This document shows positions 1-9,275 of a DNA stretch of 64,000 nucleotides, piece by piece. Below the pieces are notes generated by a model. It was not told the origin of the DNA. It saw only the letters and a list, made by a program, of their open reading frames with translations, and ran no database searches. Origin of the DNA: Pollenia angustigena (Eukaryota > Arthropoda > Insecta > Diptera > Polleniidae); assembly GCA_930367215.1 (NCBI GenBank), contig OV884060.1, forward strand, positions 178,261,253 to 178,325,252. The letters run 5' to 3'. The translations under genes and the position numbers were made by a program. Every line of letters begins with the position of its first letter. The first letter of the stretch is position 1.

Positions 1-260
1 AGTTGTTCGAAAGTGAGCGTGTTTTCAACAGACGGACAGACAGACGGACATGGCTAAATCTTCTTAGAATTACTCTATGCCCCAGAATATATATACTTTA
101 TTGGGTCTGAGATGAATAATAAAAAAGTTTCGCACGGAATGACAAACTTAATATACCCTCTTCACAACTAATTGTGGTGGAGGGTATAAAAAATAAACTA
201 GGAACAAAATAAGAAATATTAAGGATTAAATTGGCTTTATGTAATTATATTGAAACGTAA
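1..260. repeat. Dispersed fly repeat, terminal part
   Basis: Contains the runs of 'gacggacagacgg' and 'catggctaaatc' that mark a very common dispersed repeat of Diptera, then ends around 165-190 in an inverted 'taccctc' / 'gagggta' pair. No open reading frame is present. The identity as a dipteran interspersed repeat is from general familiarity with fly genomes, so family naming is not attempted. Confidence 0.6.
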
Positions 261-283
261 CTAATAACTAAAATAAATTTCAG

Positions 284-586
284 GGTGCTTGTCCGAAGAA
301 GCATTGGAAGGCAACCACAAAATCGTGAGAAAGACAAGACTGCCCCATACGAGAAAAACGTCACGACACTCATAAAGATTTAATGACTCATTTAATACTT
401 TCCTCAGATCCGTTGTTGTCTAAAAAAAGGAATCCTAAGACTAAATAAAATATATTTTATGAAGAAATTGAGAAATATATACTGAGAGAAAATGTTGATG
501 AACCAGTTAAAGATGGCGAAACAAATGTTTCGTTGAGCGGCAATATTTTTTTGGAAGAATCCAGTACTGAAGATGATTTATTGTAA
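284..586 (+). pseudogene. Last exon of a transposon-encoded protein, broken
   Basis: A splice-acceptor-like 'aaatttcag' ends at 283. Downstream, reading frames give a polypeptide beginning CLSEEALEGNHKIVRK and continuing with HTRKTSR, then in another frame HKDLMTHLILSSDPLLSK and, after an in-frame TAA near 446, an acidic tail NIFLEESSTEDDLL ending at the TAA at 584. The pattern SEEA..N...R......HTRK.SR......DL...L..SSDP is one I associate with uncharacterised repeat-encoded proteins of insects and cnidarians, but I cannot name the transposon class. One frameshift near 350 and one stop show it is decayed. Flanks are fly repeat on both sides. Confidence 0.5.
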
Positions 587-656
587 TTAAAAAATATGAA
601 CATATGTACATAATAAATAAATTAGTTTAAAGAAAATAAATTAGGAATATAATAAG

Positions 657-834
657 AAATAATCCCAAATAATTCGTTAGATGGGCTCAGAATCACTTTC
701 TGACGATGTCCGTTCGGCCGGCTGGCTGTCCATGCAACCTTGTGTATTCAGATCGCGAATTCGGAGACAATTTGATGAAATTTGTCCCAGAGGCTCTGAC
801 TGGTACAAGGACCAAGCCTATTGAAAATGGAACA
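657..834. repeat. Fly repeat, left part of an LINE-split copy
   Basis: Contains 'gatgtccgttcggccggctg' and 'ttgatgaaatttgtcccag', typical of a dispersed dipteran repeat. It ends in the 13-bp direct repeat tgaaaatggaaca (822-834) and resumes after the I-like LINE at 7815 as 'tgaaaatggaacaaatcggt'. The repeat was therefore continuous before the LINE inserted. Confidence 0.6.
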
Positions 835-1010
835 TTTATTTATTTATTTATTTTATCTATAATTACAAATTATAAGATAAAATCTTAGGAAGAGCAATAG
901 CTACATTGGCCTTCAGCTCTCTTAATTATTAAGACATTTTAGTTGTTATAAACATATGAAGATAGAAACAACGTGATAAAATTAAATTTTTCTAATGATA
1001 ATTACAAAGA

Positions 1011-2000
1011 TTATATTCTGTTATACATGTTCGAGATTTTAAGAAAGTTTATTAATACTGTGACATTTTTAATGGTGGGATGGGAAAGTAGGTATAATGG
1101 GTCAGAATTTTGGAATATGGAGTTTCTACAGGAACTAAGTGCTGGGCATTCGCACAGAAAATGTTTAGGTGTCGTGGGAAGATGGATGTTACAATAACAA
1201 GATAGATTAAAATCGGTGTCAAATAGAATTCCATGGGTTACTCTGGTGTGTCCCAGGCGTAGACGTAAAAACTTACTATATTCGATTCTATGTATATATT
1301 TCCCAAATATCATCCCATAGTCGTATATAGTTTTTCTGTCGTAATTAATCGTTTGATACCAACGAGATGTTGAGTTGTACACATTTTCCCTATCAATTGA
1401 AATAAAGTATTCGTCAATGAGTTTTTCCAAATCTCTTCGATTCAAATTATTAGTGTAATGAAGGGGCTGTTTTTCTGCGTTTCTGGCAGTGAAATCAGCA
1501 AGGTCGTTGCCTTGAATTCCACTATGGCCAGGAACCCAAACTAATTTAATATCAGGAGATTTTTCAATAAGAATGTTTCTGATATTTGATGCATAGTGTT
1601 CACTATTTGTTATATTTTGTATAGCCTTTAGTGCTGACAGTGAATCTGTACATACCGCAAATTTGCCGTTCTTTTGATTCGCATATATAAGTGCCTCATA
1701 AATTGCAATGATTTCCGCCGAAAAAATTGAGCTATGATCAATAATTTTAGAAACTTTCAAAACAGTATCTTCAGTAGTTATACTATAAGAAACCAATGAA
1801 TTGGTCTTGGAACCGTCAGTAAATATAAAACTGAAATTTCTCAGGTCATTCTTCAAACTTGCAAACAGACTCTTATATACCGAGGAGGATGTGTTAGATT
1901 TTAATAATTCATGCAAGCTAGTGTTAACCGAAGAAGCATCTAAAAGCCATGGAGGAATATTTGTTTTAGTTGGCTTTTTCCATTGTATAGAGAAACTCTG
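1011..2000 (-). pseudogene. RNase H domain of the I-like LINE ORF2
   Basis: The C-terminal part of ORF2. All four acidic residues of a retroelement RNase H are visible: D in FIFTDGSKTN, E in SAEIIAIYEAL, D in AVCTDSLSALKAI and D in the stretch WVPGHSGIQGNDLAD. A Cys-rich tail (CYCNIH, HFLCECPALSSC) follows, as in I-type elements. The domain is joined to the reverse transcriptase by a frameshift near 2000: the RT frame runs on to an unrelated stop at 1940, while the RNase H frame can be read upstream through WKKPTKTNIPPWLLD. The role in the family is removal of template RNA during target-primed reverse transcription. Confidence 0.8.
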
Positions 2001-4253
2001 AAGAGTTTGGTTGTAAGGATATCCCTCTGAATGTCCAGAGATCTTGTATTAGTCTCATATCTTAAATTAGAAATAGGCGTAGAGCGAAATGCACCAAGAG
2101 AAGTTCTTATGCATGAGTTAATAATTGAATTAATTTTGTTCTTCACTGTTTTTGGGGAATTGCCATAAATTTGCAGACCATAATTTATTTTGGAAAGTAC
2201 TAAAGATTTTGTTATCGCGATAAGGTTGAGTGAATTGCAATTCCACTTAATGCTGGATAGGCATTTTATAATGTTCAAACGATTTGAAAGCGAACATGTT
2301 AGGTATTCTATGTGGTCGTTCCAATTGTAACGTTTATTTATATTTAAACCTAGCAAACGAAGAGTATCTACTTTTAAAATTGGAATATTTAATGCAAGAA
2401 TTTCACAATTACAATTTTTCAGACGGCATATGTGAATATATTTGCATTTTGTAGTGGAAAGGGAAGCACCCGAATAGTCACACCAGTTTTTTATATCATT
2501 AAAAAGATTATCAAGCTTTAATATAATACGTTTTCTTCTGGGTGATTTAATAATAATGTTAAAATCATCCGCATATGCACAAAAATCGATTTCTCGATGG
2601 AGGGAAATAATGGAGCACAGTTTGTTATAGGCTATAACGAAAAGAACAACCGACAGGGGCGAACCTTGTGGTATTCCATTATAAAGAGGAACTGAGTTTG
2701 AGTAATGGTTACTGATGCGAACTGTTATCTTCCTGTTTGTCATAAAGTTAAAGATGTATTTAATAATTTTAGGTCCCAATTTCCACTCCATTAATTGGTC
2801 CAATATTGAATGTATGCCAATTTTCTCGAACGCTCGTTCAAAGTCTAACGACACAATGGTCGCGTGCTTGCGTAGCGAGAGACAATTAGCAAGTTGATAG
2901 TCTACACATAGTAGAGTATCAATTGTTGAGCTCCCTTTGCGGAAACCAAATTGCCGGTCATTAAGAAGTTTGTTAGAAATAACAAACCACCATAACCTAT
3001 TGGCTATAATTCTATCTAAAATCTTTGAAAGACATGGATTTAGAGATATGGGCCGGTAGGATTTGACCAGTGTTTTATTATTTCCTGGTTTCAGAATTGG
3101 GACAACAACACTATTCTTGAACTGCTGGGGGATATAATTTGCGAAGATTGCGTTGTACAGGTTTAAAATTCTTTTTTTCAATTGTATTGGGGCCATTTTT
3201 AGCATTATCCTGTCAATACCAGGAGTTTTTCCCCTTAGCTTTCCCAGGGTTGAAGAAAGTTCTATAAAACTAATGTCAGATTCTATTCTCATAGCAGCCA
3301 TACAGGGAGCGGATACTGAAGTATTTAATCTTACATTTTGTTTTCTCATAATAAAATTCCTAGAGAATTTGGAATCGTTGGAGTTCTCCGACCAAAACTT
3401 GGCAAATTCTTTTCCTATTTCCGTTTTATCTGTGATTAAAGTGTTCTGGTCTGTTATTGAGGAGATGCAGTGAATACTCTGTGTCGATTTGTAGCCGGTA
3501 AAGTTTCTAATATTGTACCAAATTTTGTCAATTGGAGTATCTGGAGAAATGGCGGAGGTCAAGTTATAGATAGAAGTTCTCTTCGATAGTTTTATTTCTC
3601 TTTTATATATAGCGTTAGCCCGTTTGTAGGTAAGGAGGTTATACTGTGTCATGTTCCCTTTAAACAAATGCCAAAGTCTGTTTTTATCGGATTTAAGTTT
3701 TTCCAATTCCTTGTTCCACCAAGGAACTTTCCTTGGTATGAAACGTGACTGAGGAATTGAATAGTTGGCAGATTGTAAAATTATTCTACATACATTTGCG
3801 GTTTCTTTATTTATGTTGTCCGTTACCAATCTATTTCGATCAAAATCTATACATAAATTCCGAAATTTATTCCAGTCTGCGAGTTTGGTATTAAATCTAG
3901 GTTTATTACCATTATTATTAATTGTATGCGCCGGAAACAACTTAATAATAATTGGAAAGTGGTCACTTCCAAATAAATTCTTTTCTATTTCCCATACAGC
4001 GTGTAGAGCCAGAGAAGGCGAACAAAGTGATAGGTCAATATGGGAAAATGTCCCATGGGTATTAAAATGGGTAGGAGACTTATCATTTAATAATACAAGA
4101 TCTGTTCTATTAATATATTTTGCTAAAACGTTACCTCTACGGCTGTTTAAATTTGATCCCCAGTTCCTATGGGAGCTGTTAAAATCTCCAGATATGAGTG
4201 CAGGAAGGTTTGAACTTAATATATTAACGAGATTAGACTCATAAAATTCATTG
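1940..4253 (-). pseudogene. Reverse transcriptase (and end of endonuclease) of the I-like LINE ORF2
   Basis: One open frame runs from about 4253 to 1940. In order it shows the endonuclease end (SGDFNSSHRNWGS near 4200-4160, and GSDHFPI near 3965), a linker with PWWNKEL, then the RT palm: PILKPGN, SYRPISL, DRQFGFRKGSST, VSLDFERAF (motif A Asp), GIPQGSPLSVVLF (motif B) and YADDF near 2562-2576 (motif C). All catalytic aspartates are retained. A frameshift near 4253 separates this from the N-terminal endonuclease, and another near 2000 separates it from RNase H. In this family the enzyme copies the element RNA directly at a nicked chromosomal site. Confidence 0.88.
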
Positions 4254-4488
4254 TCGGTGCAATGTATGTGCTAAAAATATTAAATTTGATTTTAGATATA
4301 ATCTCAATGGAAATTGTGTCAAAATCATTGGATACTGGATTTTGCTTATGTTGTAATGAGTTATGTGTTAAAATAGCCACACCTCCATACCTCGTTGAAG
4401 ATGTATTTTTTTGGTATAAAGTGTAATTAATAGGAATAGGAATATTTACAGGAGAATGGATATGGGTTTCTTGTAGACATAATATAAT
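4254..4488 (-). pseudogene. Endonuclease domain of the I-like LINE, middle part
   Basis: Reads LCLQETHIHS (the conserved QETH of AP-type LINE endonucleases), then GGVAILTH and an open frame to a frameshift near 4253. The upstream end is cut by a nested LINE at 4489. The missing N-terminus lies on the other side of that insertion (5429-5533) and joins in frame. The domain nicks target DNA in the family. Confidence 0.8.
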
Positions 4489-5423
4489 ATTAACGTAATG
4501 ATAAATGAACAAAAAATTGACATAGTCACCTCATCAAAAAACCTGGGGCTAGTATTCAATCAAACATTAAGTTGGTCGAATCATGTTAACTCTATTGTTT
4601 GTAAAACTCAATCCATGATACGTTCTCTATGGTCAACCATTTCTTGCACACCGGTTAACACAAGAATGCTTATTGCTAAAACGTACGTAATGCCCAGCTT
4701 ACTTTACGGAAGTGAAATATTTGGACATTGTGACTCAGATAGTACACGAAAGTTAAAGGTAGCATTTAACAATATAACCAGATACGTTTTTGGTCTTCGC
4801 AGACGTGATCATATAACTTCTTTTGCGAAACAATTGTATGGCATGACTTTCTCAAATCTAATTGACAGCAGAACTTTAATACTACTGCACAAAATCATAT
4901 ATCTTAAAACACCTTCATACTTGTACAACAGGTTGCAATTTGTAAGATCGAACCGCGGCTGTAAACTAACAAGTATTAGATACAAGTGTCAGGTTTCAGA
5001 GCGGCAGTTTTTCATTAATGCTATCCGTTTGTGGAACAGACTTCCAAACAGAATTCAAACAATCAGCAATGCGAATATTTTCAAAAATGAAATTATTAAA
5101 CTGTTTTCTCAATCTTAATAACTTTTCAATCATTCTATGTTTTAAAATTTTCGTTTTTGCATGTTTCTAAATTATTCATAAATGTTATTGTAATTCATTT
5201 ATTATTATTCATTTTTTTATTTTTTTTTTTTTATTATTATGATTATTTTTTTTTTTTTTTCCCAACACTTTTTTTACTTTTTTATATAAAATAATAAGTT
5301 CCATGTTATAAACATTTTTTTTGTATACCTACCTGTTATCCCTACTATAATCTAAAAGATTTTGTATATCTTGTTGTATGGGTAAAACAATAATAAATAT
5401 CAAATAAATAAATAAATAAATAA
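4489..5423 (+). mobile_element. 5'-truncated CR1/Daphne-like LINE nested in the I-like element
   Basis: A plus-strand LINE fragment inserted in the opposite orientation inside the I-like endonuclease. A 5-bp duplication ataat flanks it at 4484-4488 and 5424-5428. Removing insert plus one copy restores the endonuclease frame (CPKI joined to ILCLQETH), which proves the order of events. It is 5'-truncated, has a long 3' UTR with T-rich blocks at 5210-5270, and ends in (AAAT)n at 5398-5423, a short-tandem tail as in the CR1 group. Confidence 0.8.
4498..5118 (+). CDS. C-terminal part of a CR1/Daphne-like LINE reverse transcriptase
   Basis: A 206-residue open frame corresponding to the RT thumb and C-terminal region. 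It begins in the conserved KNLGLVFNQTLSW segment that follows the YADD motif in LINE RTs, then has a YVMPSLLYGSEIF stretch and ends with RLWNRLPNRIQ and FKNEII. The catalytic part is absent because the copy is 5'-truncated, so the product would not polymerise. The same family is represented by 51230-52940, which shares the RNLGVIFNKTLNW version of the first motif. No internal stop is present, suggesting a young insertion. Confidence 0.75.
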   Translation: MINEQKIDIVTSSKNLGLVFNQTLSWSNHVNSIVCKTQSMIRSLWSTISCTPVNTRMLIAKTYVMPSLLYGSEIFGHCDSDSTRKLKVAFNNITRYVFGLRRRDHITSFAKQLYGMTFSNLIDSRTLILLHKIIYLKTPSYLYNRLQFVRSNRGCKLTSIRYKCQVSERQFFINAIRLWNRLPNRIQTISNANIFKNEIIKLFSQS

Positions 5424-5428
5424 ATAAT

Positions 5429-5533
5429 TTTTGGGCAGTAGGTTTTGATAAGTATTTGTAATTCGTTATAATTATTTATGTAGCCGTTCATGTTCCATTG
5501 TAAAATATTAAGTGTTATTGTTTTAGTAAAAAA
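5429..5533 (-). pseudogene. N-terminal fragment of the I-like LINE endonuclease
   Basis: Minus-strand frame reads TLNILQWNMNGY and ends CPKI exactly at the nested insertion. ILQWN.NG is the first conserved motif of AP-like endonucleases. An in-frame TAG lies just upstream (5536-5534) and there is no ATG before the motif, so ORF2 either starts at a non-AUG site, is reached by re-initiation or frameshift from the 309-aa ORF that ends at 5523, or has lost its start. Confidence 0.75.
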
Positions 5534-6452
5534 CTAATTGTATAATATATTTACTTAAATGCATTTGTACTGTAAGTTTTTTTGATGGGTTAATAGAACA
5601 GCCGAAATACGGTGTAAAATTGATTTTGTGTTTATGCAACTTTTTTTGATTAAGGTTAAAATTTTTTTGTGTTAAAACATATATTGTAATAATTATTGAG
5701 AATAAAGTCAAATAAGTGTAGAAGCAATAAGTAGAGCAAGTCATATGATGTATATATAGCGTTCTGATTTGTGGTATATTTAAATTATGTATGTGTAAAT
5801 ATCTTAATAGGAGGGAATCTGTCATATTTGTATTACAAATAAGGGCATAACATGAAACAATGATTTTGATTTCCATATCACAAGAGATTTTGATAACAAA
5901 GATAATTAAGATTGCGAGAGAAGTGATCTGTGACAAAAAGAGATAAATATTAGCTGTGTGATGAGAGCATAATTTATTCCAATGTAGTATTCTGATTTTG
6001 GTTCTCATATAAGCTGAGTAAAGAGATGTTAAGACCAAAGCCATACATATATTACCATTTTTGTTGTAGGAGTATAGATTACATAGTTTAAGTTTCACTA
6101 TGCTTATACGGAACAGATGAAGAGTATAACACTTGCATATAAGAGTAATCCCCTTAAAAGTGATTGATAAAGATAATGATGTATTAACGTGTAGTGTAGA
6201 ATAACAACAATAAGAAATGTATATAGTATTAAGAGTAAATAGAATGTAATGAAAAAAGGTTAATTTAAAAATGAGAATAGGAACTTTATGTAAATTGGTA
6301 AATGTATGTATGTAATAAGTGAGAGTGGTTATTCTCAAAATAGAAGATAATGATGATGATATATATGTTTGTCTGATACTGCTATAAATGACTATTTTTA
6401 AAATTATACGGTAATTAATTAAAGAAATATGTATACAAAACAATAAAGGCAT
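5523..6452 (-). CDS. Hydrophobic 309-aa ORF between ORF1 and ORF2 of the I-like LINE
   Basis: An uninterrupted 309-codon frame that starts with ATG 46 bp after the ORF1 stop and ends where the ORF2 endonuclease frame opens. I do not recognise the product. It is rich in Ile, Leu, Tyr, Ser, Thr, His and Cys (about 14 Cys), has only two Asp and one Glu in all, and carries several candidate membrane segments, for example around SLAILIIFVIKI and LFSIIITIYVL. The coding strand is poor in G, which lowers TAG and TGA frequency but not TAA, so the open length still looks non-random. Related I elements have a non-coding spacer between ORF1 and ORF2. This could be a real third ORF, an upstream extension of ORF2 through a frameshift, or a compositional accident. 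Confidence 0.45.
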   Translation of the reverse strand: MPLLFCIHISLINYRIILKIVIYSSIRQTYISSSLSSILRITTLTYYIHTFTNLHKVPILIFKLTFFHYILFTLNTIYISYCCYSTLHVNTSLSLSITFKGITLICKCYTLHLFRISIVKLKLCNLYSYNKNGNICMALVLTSLYSAYMRTKIRILHWNKLCSHHTANIYLFLSQITSLAILIIFVIKISCDMEIKIIVSCYALICNTNMTDSLLLRYLHIHNLNIPQIRTLYIHHMTCSTYCFYTYLTLFSIIITIYVLTQKNFNLNQKKLHKHKINFTPYFGCSINPSKKLTVQMHLSKYIIQLVFY

Positions 6453-6498
6453 AATGAAACAATTTAATTGATTTAAATTTTTACGAGATTTGAAACTG

Positions 6499-7538
6499 TT
6501 AATTATTAATTCTTTTAGATTTACGAGTAGCTTGTTTTATTTTGTTCCTTAATTTTTTTGAAGCATTTTTTGGTAAAATAATTGGCTGTGTACCATTAAA
6601 AGTTTGTGATGAACTGCTTAGATGATCCGTTTCCATTTCCGATAAAGAGTTATCATTATCGCTTATTAGGTCCGAATAATCTTTAACAAAGCGTGGTTTG
6701 GTTGATTCTATTGGAGGAGGCATGCTTGTAGACGAAGAAGGTATGTTTTTTTCATTATTTTTGGTTATTGAAGAGTAAGTGGTATCTTGCTGGGAATGTC
6801 TTTGTTTGTATAAAGCTGTGGCCTTTTTTTACCTACTTTTTCGAGAGTTGATATGGCATGAATTTCTTTTTCCTTAAGAAATATAGGACAACATTTATCA
6901 AAGGAAGAGTGCTTAGTGTCATTTAGATTTTGACTTTTACAGTTTATACATGCTGCTGGTAAGGTACATTTTTCATTCAATTCTTCATTGGTGTGGAACG
7001 TGTTGGAACAGTTAGCACATATTTTTTCGTTTTTGCATATTTTAGCTACATGACCGAATTGTTGGCAGTTTTTATATATTAATGGTAGTGGTATGTAAGG
7101 GCGCACTCTAACTTTTTCGTAGCCAATTCCTATATCGGAAGGAATAGTAGTAGATGCAAAAGTAAGCACTATTAAGCCAGTTTCTAATAACTTTCCATCC
7201 GTATTTTTTAATATTTTTTTAACGTATGCTACATTCTGTTCTTTAAGTTCCGATAATATTTCATTTTCTTCTATTCCTCTTAAATCGTTGGAGTAAATAA
7301 CTCCCTAAGCATAATTAAGACCAGGATGTTCTTTGATTTCTATTTTAATTTCTGGCGAAAGAGAAGATAACTGAATAAGTTTATTGGCTTGGACAAAGGA
7401 CTTAGTTTGAATGAGTATGGATCCGTTTAACAGTTTTTTACATTGTAGTACTTCGCCTCCAGCGACACTGTCTACTACTTTTTTAATTAGAAAAGGGGAT
7501 ACATTGGCCAATGTGGCACAGTTGTCTATTCTTTCCAT
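6499..7538 (-). pseudogene. ORF1 (gag-like RNA-binding protein) of the I-like LINE
   Basis: Starts at MERIDNCATL (7538), a typical gag-like fold region of LINE ORF1. It then reads IYKNCQQFGHVAKIC and further Cys/His clusters (CANCSNTFH, CTLPAACINC), which are zinc knuckles. It ends in a basic tail KKLRNKIKQATRKSKRINN. An in-frame TAG at 7305-7307 and a one-base frameshift near 6830, at an A-run on the coding strand, interrupt it. In the family the protein coats element RNA and forms the RNP used for retrotransposition. Open frame continues upstream of the chosen Met to about 7610 without another ATG. Confidence 0.75.
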
Positions 7539-7814
7539 TACGAGAAATTTCTCACCAGGTGATATAATATTAAGATGTTTAGATTTGTCAAAAGTAATAA
7601 GAGGGGTCGCACACCACGATCAGGGGGGTCAGTCATTTTTAAGTTATTTTTTTTTTTTTTTCTTTCTATTTTATTTGTTAGCAGTAATATGTATATTTTT
7701 TTGCAAAAACAAAAATTAATGAATAATAAGTTTTGATATTTTTGGGAGAAACCGTTATATTTACTTTAAGTAATTGCGAGTTAAGTATTTACACGGAGAG
7801 CGCTAAATATCGAC

Positions 7815-8340
7815 TGAAAATGGAACAAATCGGTCCATAATTTTACAAAAACCATCTTACTACATCGGCAAGATTTAATTTGGTCCAAACCAAACTAATT
7901 GCAATCAAAATCAGCTTATCCAATTTTATTGGAATCTTTCTATTTTTGAACATAGCTCCCATACAAATCATTCTCCCGAAAATAGCTTTTAATGCCGAAA
8001 ATAGCTTTTAATGCCAGCTTCCTTAAAAATATTAGTATTTACATACAAATTGGCGACAATGACTTTAACGATAGCTACTATGTCATGACAAAATGTTGTC
8101 CAGGTAGGTCCAAAATAAACCAAAGGTTCCATATAAACCCTCATCCAAAAAAACTCATATATGTAGCTGAAGATATCTAAATAATATTCGGCAGCAGGAA
8201 CTTTTAAACGAATCTTAACCTCATTACATAATATTGTTCTGGCGGGTCCATGATAGCCCAAATAGATTACACTCTAGGAAATTTGATTACACTCTAGGAA
8301 ATTTGTTTTTAAATACTATGCTATAGGGAATCACATGGTC
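7815..8340. repeat. Fly repeat, right part of the LINE-split copy
   Basis: Begins with the second copy of the 13-bp duplication and continues 'aatcggtccataattttac', the expected continuation of the repeat at 657-834. It includes two adjacent copies of 'cgaaaatagcttttaatgcc' near 7977-8015. Confidence 0.5.
8265..8304. repeat. Perfect 20-bp tandem duplication
   Basis: The 20-mer gattacactctaggaaattt occurs twice head to tail (8265-8284 and 8285-8304). It may be a footprint of an excised or slipped insertion. Confidence 0.8.
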
Positions 8341-8883
8341 GGGTTTGACCGATTATACTTTCTTGCTTGTTATTTTTGCAAACGCATTTTATGCGTTTTT
8401 AACTCATTTTTCATTAAATGATGTTTTGTATTTTTCACATTAATAATCCGATTCTACCAAAATGGGCGTACATATATATCTAACAAATATCAATTTTCAT
8501 ACCAAATTTTATTACGATTGGATAATTTTTGTAAGTGTTATAGCATTTTTGAGAAAAAGGATATATGGCAGGACCTTGAGTCCTTGTTCAGATTTAAATG
8601 AAAATTTACACACACGTTGCTCGTTGTGTGTGTATCAGCATGACCATTCTTTGTAGTTTTGTGGGCATTATTAAAGCTAAAATTACATTTTTCCATTTCA
8701 GAACACATGGGAGGTAGGCGTGTCCTTGGACCGATTTCTCCAAAAATTCATATTTTTCTTAACTAAGCTATATTATGCTAGTGTACCAAAAATTACTGAC
8801 AACTCCTTCTATTTATGTGCCTTCGTTATATGGGGACAAAGCACTGTGCGTCGCCAAAAATAAAATATTGTACCAATGTTTCA
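8341..8883. other. Non-coding AT-rich stretch
   Basis: No supported gene. Weak resemblance to the fly repeat ('atgggaggtaggcgtgtcc' near 8707) is the only structure seen. Confidence 0.4.
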
Positions 8884-8891
8884 CAATTAAC

Positions 8892-9020
8892 TAGGGTATT
8901 CATTCGGTTAACCGTCAACCGGTTAACCGATTAATTACTACCCGATTAACTGATCGGTTAATTTCAAATTGGTTTTTTTCGATTAAACCGGTTAATTTCA
9001 GTCGATTAACCGAAGTAACA
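8892..9020. repeat. Subterminal TTAACCG repeat cluster, left
   Basis: At least eight copies of GGTTAA/CGATTAA-type heptamers in both orientations directly inside the left terminus of the outer hAT. Mirrored by 23435-23559. In hAT elements such clusters bind transposase. Confidence 0.7.
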
Positions 9021-9275
9021 AAATTTTCAATATTTTGTAGTATTATAACATATTTTTTTTGTGTTTTTATTTATTTGTTTCGTCTCATATACAAAATGTA
9101 TTTGTTTAGTAAATATTTTTTCATATCTTAATTTTAACCAGGGTTTAAAAATTAGTAAATAGTTTTTTTTCTTCATACCGAAAACGACAGTAAATATTCA
9201 AAACTAAAATATTTAAAGGTATTCATATCGCAAAAATATTCATAATTTACTAACAACATTGTAGTAATATTCAAA

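Larger units (their letters stand above)
835..7814 (-). mobile_element. I-like non-LTR retrotransposon (LINE), near full length
   Basis: A minus-strand LINE bounded by a perfect 13-bp target-site duplication, tgaaaatggaaca, at 822-834 and 7815-7827. Its 3' end is a (TAAA)n tail, seen as TTTA repeats at 835-856. Order in its own sense: 5' UTR (7814-7539), gag-like ORF1, an extra hydrophobic ORF, then ORF2 with AP-type endonuclease, reverse transcriptase and RNase H. RNase H downstream of RT, ORF1 with CCHC-type knuckles, a long gap between ORF1 and ORF2 and a short-tandem tail are features of the I clade. Length is 6,980 bp, of which about 940 bp is a nested LINE at 4489-5423. Damage is light: one stop and one frameshift in ORF1, two frameshifts plus the insertion in ORF2. 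It probably moved fairly recently but is now dead. Confidence 0.85.

Noticed and set aside
5210..5270. Transcription terminator-like T-runs
   Set aside because: They are part of the 3' UTR of a LINE; no pol III gene precedes them.
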